Shown here: in pieces, positions 1-6,958 of the stretch
How positions within the stretch are numbered: the first letter of the stretch is position 1
How the letters are laid out: every line of letters starts with the position of its first letter
Source of the DNA: a virus
IMG/VR virus record: IMGVR_UViG_3300001753_000002
Span: 1-26,500 of that record
Direction: 5' to 3' (one strand)
DNA: 26,500 bases
Program-made: the position numbers and the translations under genes
Notes under the pieces: generated by a model
The model's input: only the letters and a program-made list of their open reading frames with translations
Database searches by the model: none
What the model was told of the DNA's origin: nothing

Positions 1-2
1 AG

Positions 3-32
3 AAGCAGATCCGCCGCGTCGAACCTGGGTAA
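3..32 (+). CDS. Possible C-terminal end of an upstream gene (partial)
   Basis: From base 3 one frame reads KQIRRVEPG and stops with TAA at 30-32, five bases before the ATG of the helicase gene. The codons fit the style of the neighbouring genes, and a stop shortly before the next start matches the packed layout of the rest of the window. Only nine residues are visible, so nothing can be said about function. The other two frames cannot be excluded: frame 1 stops at 49-51, and the helicase frame itself stays open to the window edge. Confidence 0.3.
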   Translation, partial: KQIRRVEPG

Positions 33-37
33 GCATC

Positions 38-3000
38 ATGGGCGGGGGTGATTATATCGGAGAGCAGGCGGTCGGGCATATTCAGCTTGAATGGGATGGC
101 GTAGGCCCGCCGAAAGTGGTCGGTGACTATTGGGCGAAAAAGCTCGGCAAGGATGAGATAAGGGTCGATGAACTGCTTGGCTCGAATAACGAGATCAAAC
201 TTGAGCGAGTGAGAGAGCGCAAGCCGAAAAAGAAGCCGATAGTTCCCGGTTCGACTGTTTGGGTGATTGACCCGAAAGCGAAGCGGCGCGTGATGGCGAC
301 ATTTTATCGGCGCAGAAAGGATGAAGAGGGTAAAGAAGTTTTCGAAGTCAACGTCTTACCGAACCAAGGTGCGGGGCTGACGAAAACGATCGTCGCTGTC
401 AACCCGAAAGAAGTCACACCGCTGACCGAAGCGGAGATTCCCGGCAAGCCGGGACGTGTGCGTCGATTGGTTCAGCCGTTAGAACATGACGTATTGCTGT
501 ATGCCGATGAAGTCGCACCGGGTTCCGGTCCATCGAATACCAGCGGTGTGATAAAAATTCTGTTGCCGAAAGACGGTAGCGTGAACAAAGAAGAGATTCT
601 GCGCGTGCGGGGTGTTCAGGAAACCGAACCCGATCCCGACCAGCGAGGGATGCAGCTTACTCTCGATATAGCGCAGCTACCGCGAATGCGTGAGCATTTG
701 GGCGGCTTTGTGATGGATAGTCGCGTTACTTCCATGCTCGATGAAGCGGTGCGCATGGAGCGGTTGAAGAAAGAGTATCAGGAGAAAGCCGACGTTATAT
801 CGGAAAAGGATCTGGTCGATGACGCTGGTTTTATCAGACCCGATGGTTTGTTGAAAGGGCTGATCTCTGGGGGTGAAGGTTTAATCCCGGCAGAGCATCA
901 ACTTCGCGGGTTGAAGAAACTGGCGAAGGCGGGCGGGCGGCAACTGTTCGCGCACTTCATGGGATTGGGTAAGACTGCGCTGGCGATAATGTCGGCGGAG
1001 ATGATGCGCAATCTTCGCGATGAAGATGGCAACCCGCATCCGAATCAGGTGAAGAAAAAGGTTATCAACGTTGTCCCGTTGAATACGGCGGAGAACTGGT
1101 ATCAGGAATTCAAAAAGTGGCACACGGAATTGCCGACTCTTATCGGCGCGGATTCGTTGGCGGGGGCGCAGCAAATTCCGAAGTTGCCGGTGCGCACTCC
1201 GAAAGAGAGTGACGCGAAATACAAAGCGCGGATACTCGATTTCTGGAAAGAGGAATTGAAGACGAAGCCGAACCTCTGGAATCCGTTCACCGATACAAAT
1301 CAAAACGTTATCGTTCCGTTCGAATACTTCCGAGACAATGAAGAGGCTTTGCGTTTGACCGGGCTATTCGATGGCATGGTGGTTGACGAAGCGCATCGAG
1401 TCGGTCGGAAGAATCAGTTATCGAATGCGGTCGAACGATGGCAGCAAGACATGAAGATGTTCGTTGCCATGACCGGAACACCGATAACGAATCGGCTCGA
1501 TATGGTTCCGCGTATGGTCGAACTCGTTACGGGCGGAGCGATACGGCTCGGCAATCCGAGTGAGTTCGCCGAAAAGTGGCTTATTCCGTCGTCGGTAATG
1601 CGCGCGTACGGATCGAAGAAAGCTCCGCTGACCGATATCGATCCGATGAAGGTCGGGGAACTGGCGGCGATTCTACAACCGATAATGGATGTCGCGACTA
1701 CCGCAGAGGTCAAGGGTAAGTCGATGCCGACGGTGCTTCTCGATGAGAACGCGCCCGCACACATGATAGGCCAGCAAGCTCGCATGTACCGTGCGGCGAT
1801 GGCGGCATTGACCGATGAAGATCGCGAAGCATTGGCGACAAGCTCTGCGCTCGGTCTGGATGAAAGGGCGCTGCTGGGTGACGATGCGCGGCGAAAGGTG
1901 AGCAATGCTCGCGGTGTAGCGAACTGCCCGGCATTCAAAGGGCCGGATGAGCGTGAATACGCGACTTACGAAGCGGAGAAAGTTGTTCGCGATAGAAAAG
2001 GCAAGGCTGTCGGTACAACGAAGACGAAAGAAGAATTTCAGTTGCCGAGTTATGAGATGTTGACTGGCACGAAGCCGAGTCAGTTCAACGGACGTTGGCC
2101 GAATCAGAAAGATGTTGATAAGGGGCACATTCAGCAAGGTTATCTGGATGCGCTCTACAAATACTTCGATCACATAATGGGAGTTGCTTACGAAAAGGTC
2201 GCGGGCAAAAAGATAAATGCTTCGATGTTGAAGGCGTTGTCGAAAGGCGAATGGAAAACGCCTACGGGATTCACATGGTTGAAGACGGGCGGCAAGATTC
2301 CGAATCCCGATTATGGGCCGGAAGGGATGACGTGCCGTGGCGTGCTCGATGAAGTAAGCGGTGAAATTAAGCCGCTAACTTATCAGCATTTCGATGCGTC
2401 GACTGGTAAATACGTTACAAAAGAAATTCCTGTCGGCTGGAAAGCGATAAGAGATCCGAACAAAAAAGCAATGGGTCTTTACTACGCCGAAGACGATTGG
2501 GATTTCACCGGGCGATTCAAAGATGAAGGGGAGGATGAAGAGCCGCCGCCCGAAGACGAAGAGGATGAAGAGGATAAGGTTCCGGGGAAAAGAAAGGCGG
2601 CAACTCAGGGACCGAAAGAGGGTCGAGAGGCGCAATCGCTTCAGCGGTCGACCGAGAGACGTGAAGAGCGAGAGATGTTCGATGCGGTAGTCACGAACAA
2701 TAACGCGAAGTGCGATGAGCTTGAAATCTGGATGAAGAATGCTCTCGATAGCAAAGCCGGTTCTCTCGATCCCGATCGCGAGCAATTCGTCATGTTCGGC
2801 AATCGTGTTGGCGCATCGGTGCGCACGATGGAAGCGAAAATGCGCACGATGGGTTATCAGGATGTCAACGAAGCGCTCGGACACCCGAATGTGAGTAGCC
2901 CGGAAGATAAAGCGAAGCGCCCGCGAAAGTATTTTGTAACCTATATGGGCAAAGGCGCAACGCTAGGGAATAGAAACATCAACTCGGAAATTTTCCGGCG

Positions 3001-4498
3001 CAAGCAAGATCAATTCGGGCAAGATACCGGTACGTCGATGTTCGTATGGCGCACGCTGTACGGTGGTACGGGCAATCCGCCTGCTATCGGCGAAGTAAAA
3101 GAAGGCTGGGGTCGGGAAGAGCGAAAGAAGATTTCCGAACAGTTCATGAACGGTGCGGGGAAAACCGATAAACGTACGGGCAAGCCGTTAGGGCTGGAAG
3201 TGCCGATGCGAGTCATGGGCGTGAAGGGCAAACCCGATGAGAGCGGTAACCCGACTACCGAAATGCGCTACGTTTACGAGTCAGATTTATCGTTGCGAGA
3301 AAAAGCCGAAGTGAAAGATCTCGAAGTTCGTATTCGGGGTAGCAAAGGAAAAGAGCAGGCAAAGTACGAAGCGCAATTGAAAAAGATTCTCGATAACTAC
3401 TGGACCGATCGGCAACCGCTCACGAATGGTGATCACGGCACGGTCGACCAGATTTACGTTTTCAATAACACGCAGGTCATGGTCGCCAGCGATGCGGCGA
3501 ATGTCGGGCTGAATTGGCCTTGTAAAAACATGGCGATGTACGATTCGTTATTCAGTCCGATGGATGAATGGCAACGGATTGCGCGTGCGGCTCGGTTACT
3601 TCCGCCAATCGTCAGCAAAGAGTTGAAGCCGCTTGTCGACAATATCGATAAATCGATTCAAAAGCTCGAAAAGGATCTGGGGCAAGATCCGCACGCGCAT
3701 AATGAAGCGTCGGCCATGGAGCTTATCAATCGTGCGATCGATGAACTCCCGCCAGAAGATAAAGCGCGTTTACATGATCTACCTGGCGGAGCACCGGATC
3801 AGGTGTTGGAAGCGTACTTCGCAAAGCGGACGATGAATAAGATTCAATCGTTGCGCAAAGAGGTCAGTGACAAGTTGCATTCCGAAGGGGCTACGCCTGA
3901 TCCGACGAAGCCGCGTGGACCCGATAATTATATTCCACCGGCAGCGATTACCGATTCGGATGTCATGAATGAAATATTGCGCAATCGGTTATCGAATTTT
4001 GAAAAGCAAATGATGCGTGGGCGGCGATTGCTGGTCGAAGCGAAGCGGTTTACTACATCGGTCGACATGCCGGTGATGAAAAAGATAAAGATCGAAGGCC
4101 GAACGGTGCGCGTTCCCGAAACCGATTCGGAAGGTAATGTTATCTTTCAGGTGGAAAGTCCGGTTCATGCTGAGAAGAGTCAGCTTGCGCAGCAGCGGGC
4201 GAAGATGGTGCCCTATGAAGAGTATATGCGAATCGTCCAGCACGCGTTACCGGCGCGAACTCAGTACGATTTTGTAGCCGCTGCTTCATCGTCGATGGCG
4301 CGATTCTCGCTACTAGATCCGAATGTTGAACTAGATATGATGCACGATCATCTGCGCGATGATATCGGTATCGCTACTGAGTTGAAAAAGACTCCGGGGC
4401 AAGAGAAGATAATGAAGTCGTTTCCGGCGCACTTCGTCAAAGCGTTGCGGTGGGATCATTTAGTTCCGCCGAAGCCGAAGTTTATTATTAAGGGATAG
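38..4498 (+). CDS. Large SF2/Snf2-like DNA helicase/ATPase, probably virion-associated
   Basis: A 1486-residue protein with the motif set of superfamily 2 helicases. Walker A is GLGKT (residues 309-313), preceded by a Q-motif-like segment ending HQLRGLKKL. Motif Ia is VVPLNTAENW (about 346-355), motif II is DEAH (450-453) and motif III is TGTP (479-482). Motif V is SDAANVGLNW (1151-1160) and motif VI is QRIARAARL (1179-1187). The two RecA-like lobes are separated by a long insert that includes a very acidic stretch (about residues 834-853). The first 140 residues contain an SH3-like beta segment (GSTVWVIDP and following). Spacing of motifs V and VI resembles Snf2-type translocases. Large helicases of this kind occur in phages as polyvalent or DarB-like proteins injected with the DNA; the location beside the head genes makes that plausible but unproven. 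No clear Shine-Dalgarno precedes ATG 38 and the frame is open to base 2, so the true start could lie upstream. An ordinary replication or repair helicase is the alternative. Confidence 0.85.
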   Translation: MGGGDYIGEQAVGHIQLEWDGVGPPKVVGDYWAKKLGKDEIRVDELLGSNNEIKLERVRERKPKKKPIVPGSTVWVIDPKAKRRVMATFYRRRKDEEGKEVFEVNVLPNQGAGLTKTIVAVNPKEVTPLTEAEIPGKPGRVRRLVQPLEHDVLLYADEVAPGSGPSNTSGVIKILLPKDGSVNKEEILRVRGVQETEPDPDQRGMQLTLDIAQLPRMREHLGGFVMDSRVTSMLDEAVRMERLKKEYQEKADVISEKDLVDDAGFIRPDGLLKGLISGGEGLIPAEHQLRGLKKLAKAGGRQLFAHFMGLGKTALAIMSAEMMRNLRDEDGNPHPNQVKKKVINVVPLNTAENWYQEFKKWHTELPTLIGADSLAGAQQIPKLPVRTPKESDAKYKARILDFWKEELKTKPNLWNPFTDTNQNVIVPFEYFRDNEEALRLTGLFDGMVVDEAHRVGRKNQLSNAVERWQQDMKMFVAMTGTPITNRLDMVPRMVELVTGGAIRLGNPSEFAEKWLIPSSVMRAYGSKKAPLTDIDPMKVGELAAILQPIMDVATTAEVKGKSMPTVLLDENAPAHMIGQQARMYRAAMAALTDEDREALATSSALGLDERALLGDDARRKVSNARGVANCPAFKGPDEREYATYEAEKVVRDRKGKAVGTTKTKEEFQLPSYEMLTGTKPSQFNGRWPNQKDVDKGHIQQGYLDALYKYFDHIMGVAYEKVAGKKINASMLKALSKGEWKTPTGFTWLKTGGKIPNPDYGPEGMTCRGVLDEVSGEIKPLTYQHFDASTGKYVTKEIPVGWKAIRDPNKKAMGLYYAEDDWDFTGRFKDEGEDEEPPPEDEEDEEDKVPGKRKAATQGPKEGREAQSLQRSTERREEREMFDAVVTNNNAKCDELEIWMKNALDSKAGSLDPDREQFVMFGNRVGASVRTMEAKMRTMGYQDVNEALGHPNVSSPEDKAKRPRKYFVTYMGKGATLGNRNINSEIFRRKQDQFGQDTGTSMFVWRTLYGGTGNPPAIGEVKEGWGREERKKISEQFMNGAGKTDKRTGKPLGLEVPMRVMGVKGKPDESGNPTTEMRYVYESDLSLREKAEVKDLEVRIRGSKGKEQAKYEAQLKKILDNYWTDRQPLTNGDHGTVDQIYVFNNTQVMVASDAANVGLNWPCKNMAMYDSLFSPMDEWQRIARAARLLPPIVSKELKPLVDNIDKSIQKLEKDLGQDPHAHNEASAMELINRAIDELPPEDKARLHDLPGGAPDQVLEAYFAKRTMNKIQSLRKEVSDKLHSEGATPDPTKPRGPDNYIPPAAITDSDVMNEILRNRLSNFEKQMMRGRRLLVEAKRFTTSVDMPVMKKIKIEGRTVRVPETDSEGNVIFQVESPVHAEKSQLAQQRAKMVPYEEYMRIVQHALPARTQYDFVAAASSSMARFSLLDPNVELDMMHDHLRDDIGIATELKKTPGQEKIMKSFPAHFVKALRWDHLVPPKPKFIIKG

Positions 4499-4508
4499 GA
4501 GAAGCAAA

Positions 4509-4793
4509 ATGGTGATGCGCGGCGTACTAGATGCATGGGGGGCTGATAAGCTCCCCTTCGATGGGCCGATGGATGTCGACTACTTTTGCGATATACCGAA
4601 CGCAGAAGTAGCGCGGCGTTGCCTTGCTTTCCTGAAAGACGGCAGCAACGAGATCGAGTTGAACAAGCGGCACGTTTTATCGGATATTCAACGAATGTGG
4701 AAAGCTACGTTTCGCGCGTGCCTTACGCACGGCGTTTCGCTTTCCGACAACGATAAGCAATATGCGCGTATGCTCGGAGTCGTAATCGCGTGA
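4509..4793 (+). CDS. Small hypothetical protein (94 aa)
   Basis: The protein starts at ATG 4509, 10 bases after the helicase stop, with an AGGAG Shine-Dalgarno overlapping that stop. It is soluble-looking with mixed charge and no membrane segment. A hydrophobic and aromatic N-terminal part (VLDAWGADKLPFDG) is followed by helix-rich segments around residues 33-45 and 55-75. I do not recognise the family. Its stop overlaps the next start (GTGA), so the pair is probably translated together. The coupling to a zinc-ribbon protein suggests a shared small accessory role, but there is no direct evidence for one. Confidence 0.75.
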   Translation: MVMRGVLDAWGADKLPFDGPMDVDYFCDIPNAEVARRCLAFLKDGSNEIELNKRHVLSDIQRMWKATFRACLTHGVSLSDNDKQYARMLGVVIA

Positions 4794-5008
4794 TTTGCCC
4801 GCATTGCAATAAGCCGGTCTTTCAGCGATCGCAATCCGGAGATCGGATAAAAGCGCGCACACGGATTATCGTTGTGCATCGCAATCGGAGTGTGGAATTC
4901 AATTGCGCGAATTGCGGAGGAGGCATTACGGTCGGTCAAATAGATAATTTTAGGTTAGAAAAAGCCCGCATTTCTCCGCGTTTAGTGATAAAGCCGAAAA
5001 AGACTTGA
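4790..5008 (+). CDS. Small zinc-ribbon protein (72 aa)
   Basis: The start is GTG 4790, overlapping the previous stop as GTGA, which implies translational coupling. Two CxxC knuckles, C3-x2-C6 (ICPHC) and C39-x2-C42 (NCANCGG), frame a basic segment, as in a four-cysteine zinc ribbon. The C-terminus is basic (ending KPKKT). This layout suits nucleic-acid binding. Mu Com, a small zinc-finger translational regulator, is a comparison for size and metal site only; I cannot show homology. A promoter-like TTGACA overlaps its stop codon, so the gene probably ends a transcription unit. Confidence 0.7.
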   Translation: MICPHCNKPVFQRSQSGDRIKARTRIIVVHRNRSVEFNCANCGGGITVGQIDNFRLEKARISPRLVIKPKKT

Positions 5009-5034
5009 CATAGGAGTTACGCCCGCTTCATTAT
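5005..5034 (+). promoter_or_regulatory. Candidate sigma70-type promoter
   Basis: A perfect -35 hexamer TTGACA (5005-5010) overlaps the stop codon of the zinc-ribbon gene. CATTAT (5029-5034) follows after 18 bases and matches four of six -10 positions. Transcription would begin near 5041, only about 35 bases before the 5075 terminator stem. The product would then be either a short RNA or a read-through message for the protease and capsid genes. The -10 is imperfect, so this is a moderate call. Confidence 0.35.
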
Positions 5035-5040
5035 CTGAAC

Positions 5041-5111
5041 AAGGTCCGGATTGCGGAAATGGGTATCCGTAACGAAGGGACGCCACCGAAAGGTCGCGTC
5101 CCTTTTGTTTT
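5041..5111 (+). ncRNA. Candidate small RNA or attenuated leader (about 71 nt)
   Basis: This is the segment between the candidate promoter and the terminator U-tract. It contains no convincing coding sequence. It can form a small hairpin (CGGAT at 5047-5051 with ATCCG at 5065-5069) followed by the strong terminator hairpin. I recognise no known RNA family here. It could equally be a simple leader for the downstream capsid operon whose read-through is controlled, or just spacer plus terminator. Confidence 0.25.
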
Positions 5112-5112
5112 A
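5075..5112 (+). terminator. Strong Rho-independent terminator
   Basis: The arms AAGGGACGCCACC (5075-5087) and GGTCGCGTCCCTT (5092-5104) pair along 13 positions with one C-C mismatch. They are closed by a GAAA tetraloop (5088-5091) and followed by TTTTGTTTTA. This is a textbook intrinsic terminator. It separates the helicase/zinc-ribbon unit from the head genes and ends only a few bases before the protease start codon. Confidence 0.88.
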
Positions 5113-5114
5113 TC

Positions 5115-5888
5115 ATGCAAACTGCCGAACAGTTCGATAAAAAGTTCCGATTTGATTTCGAGGTCGATGCATTTGAAAAGGCTAGACCCGATGGTGGCAC
5201 CGGTCGTTTCATCGGCGGGTTTGTTTCGACCGATCATTTAGATCGTCAGCAAGAGATTATCATTCAAGAGGGGATGGACTTTCGGCCTTTTCTTGAAAAG
5301 GGCTGGTTCAACGATAATCATGATAAAGCGACGGATGCTTTAGTAGGGTATCCGACAGCAGCAGAACTTCGCCCTTACCCGACAAATCCGCTTCATAAGG
5401 GATGGTATGTCGAAGGGGAACTGCTCGATGGATCTTCGCGGGCCGACAATCTTTGGACTCTCGCACAGGCGTTGAAGAAAAGCGGCAAGCGCAAGCTCGG
5501 ATTTTCCGTTGAAGGTTCGATCGATGAACGCGACGATAAGAATCCGAAAGTTGTGCGCAAGGCGACGGTACGCGAAGTCGCGATAACACGTTGCCCGGTC
5601 AATACGCATGTGTCGCTGGATATTCTCGCCAAGTCGCTCGCAGTCGGTTACGGCGGGCCGGGACCGAGTGCAGCGTCACCGGAGCCGGGCGATGCCGGGC
5701 CGATTACTCGCGAAGCGTTGGAAGGCGTTTCGTCGGGGAAGAAAAGGAAAAAGAAAAAGAAGCTCTCGAAGTCGGCAGCGATAAGACTTTTGCAGATGAT
5801 AAACCCGAAAGTGTCGCGTTCTCTTGCGGAGCGCATCGTCAACTACACGGCGCGTCATTATGGCGATGCCGATGAAATGGAGGCATAG
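5115..5888 (+). CDS. Prohead maturation protease (HK97/U35-like serine protease)
   Basis: A 257-residue protein with the pattern of phage prohead proteases. A beta-rich N-terminus (GRFIGGFVSTDHLDRQQEII, residues 30-49) leads to candidate catalytic His69 (FNDNHDK) and candidate catalytic Ser131 in GFSVEG. The segment VREVAITRCPVNTHVSLDI (152-170) is typical of these enzymes. The family cleaves scaffold and capsid N-termini inside the prohead. The C-terminus (about 205-257) has a run of lysines followed by a helical tail, which may bind scaffold. It lies directly before the scaffold-like and capsid genes, the usual order. ATG 5115 is the first possible start after an in-frame stop at 5070-5072, but it has no Shine-Dalgarno: it follows the U-tract of the terminator. 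Confidence 0.85.
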   Translation: MQTAEQFDKKFRFDFEVDAFEKARPDGGTGRFIGGFVSTDHLDRQQEIIIQEGMDFRPFLEKGWFNDNHDKATDALVGYPTAAELRPYPTNPLHKGWYVEGELLDGSSRADNLWTLAQALKKSGKRKLGFSVEGSIDERDDKNPKVVRKATVREVAITRCPVNTHVSLDILAKSLAVGYGGPGPSAASPEPGDAGPITREALEGVSSGKKRKKKKKLSKSAAIRLLQMINPKVSRSLAERIVNYTARHYGDADEMEA

Positions 5889-5891
5889 ATA

Positions 5892-6911
5892 ATGGGCGAC
5901 CAGGATCGAAACGATCAGGGTAGCGTCACCGTCGAGGGAATGTCGCGAGCACTGGATGAGCTAGTGAAGGCGGCAGACGCGACCGATCTGATCAGCAAAG
6001 GTGACGGGAGCGGAATCGAACATTCCGGTCACGTCGATGAGCGTGGGAAAGTCGGCGGCGGACGGGCGACCAGTTCCGACGCAGGCGGTCTTACTTCCAT
6101 GATGATCGCGAAGATGGGTGAAGTCGGAATCGATGCGGACACGATCGCAGCGTTCTCCGATTTCGTCGGCAAGCAGGCGGGCAAGAAAAACGGCGAAGAG
6201 GAAGAGGAAGAGGAAACAGAAGAGATGACTGCCGAGATGCAGGATGTTATCGCCGACATGCACGCCTACGCGAAACGGAACAACGGATCGATGCAGGGTT
6301 ATCCCGGCTTCGGTAAGAGCGATGATGGCGGCGGCAGCGAGCCGATGATCAAGTCGCTCGATCAGTACCGCGAAGACAAGGATATCGCCGATGCGATCGA
6401 TGTGTCGCCTTATCTGGAAGCGATGACCACGAACACCGCAAGCCAGATCGATGCGCTGCGCAAGAGCATCGAAAGCGGTCACGCGCAGCAAAGCACGATC
6501 AATCGACACATGGCAGCAGCGATGCATCAAGTGGGTACGCTGATCAAATCGCAGGAGCATATTATCAGCGAACTCGGCAAACGGCTGAAGATCGTCGAAC
6601 GCACGCCGAACCCGCAAAAGGGTGCAACCACGCGCGCGGGTGCGGAAGCGATGTCGAAGTCGATGCCCGGCGAAGCCGGTGGCCCCCCGCTGCGACCCGA
6701 AGGCGGAGCGCTCACGAAGAGCGAGTTGCTTTCGACTCTCAGCTACATGAACCTCGAAAAGTCGATAAAGAATATCGGCTCACTCAAGACCAGCGAAGCG
6801 GTCTACCTGCTCGAAGGTGGCGGGATGGTCGATCAAGCGGTTATCGATGCGGCAGAGAGTTTTCTGACGCAGAACCCTACTCTCGCGCAAGAGGCACGCC
6901 AGTATCGGTAG
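5892..6911 (+). CDS. Probable scaffold or capsid-assembly protein
   Basis: This 339-residue protein is encoded between the prohead protease and the major capsid protein, the usual place for a scaffold. GGAGG at 5879-5883 gives a good ribosome site for ATG 5892. The protein is hydrophilic and Gly/Ser/Glu-rich. An acidic run of glutamates lies near residues 101-109, followed by a predicted helical segment (TAEMQDVIADMHAYAKR). Residues about 150-235 form a long helix-prone stretch consistent with a coiled coil. The C-terminal part (about 270-339) is more conserved-looking and compact. High charge, low complexity and context support a scaffold, but I see no motif that proves it. A minor capsid protein is the alternative. 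Confidence 0.6.
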   Translation: MGDQDRNDQGSVTVEGMSRALDELVKAADATDLISKGDGSGIEHSGHVDERGKVGGGRATSSDAGGLTSMMIAKMGEVGIDADTIAAFSDFVGKQAGKKNGEEEEEEETEEMTAEMQDVIADMHAYAKRNNGSMQGYPGFGKSDDGGGSEPMIKSLDQYREDKDIADAIDVSPYLEAMTTNTASQIDALRKSIESGHAQQSTINRHMAAAMHQVGTLIKSQEHIISELGKRLKIVERTPNPQKGATTRAGAEAMSKSMPGEAGGPPLRPEGGALTKSELLSTLSYMNLEKSIKNIGSLKTSEAVYLLEGGGMVDQAVIDAAESFLTQNPTLAQEARQYR

Positions 6912-6958
6912 ATGCTGCGCGCACGTAACTCTGACAGAAAGAAAAAGGAGATAAAAAA

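Noticed and set aside
5041-5112. tRNA gene in the 5041-5112 gap
   Set aside because: No T-arm GGTTC consensus, anticodon arm or acceptor pairing is visible; the hairpin is a terminator.
5059-5241. 60-codon + strand frame across the terminator and protease start
   Set aside because: It reads through the terminator hairpin and into the protease in another frame; no ribosome site or plausible composition.
5961-6617. 218-codon - strand frame opposite the scaffold-like gene
   Set aside because: Composition is a reflection of the acidic + strand gene (Leu/Phe/Arg-rich), with no recognisable motif or ribosome site.
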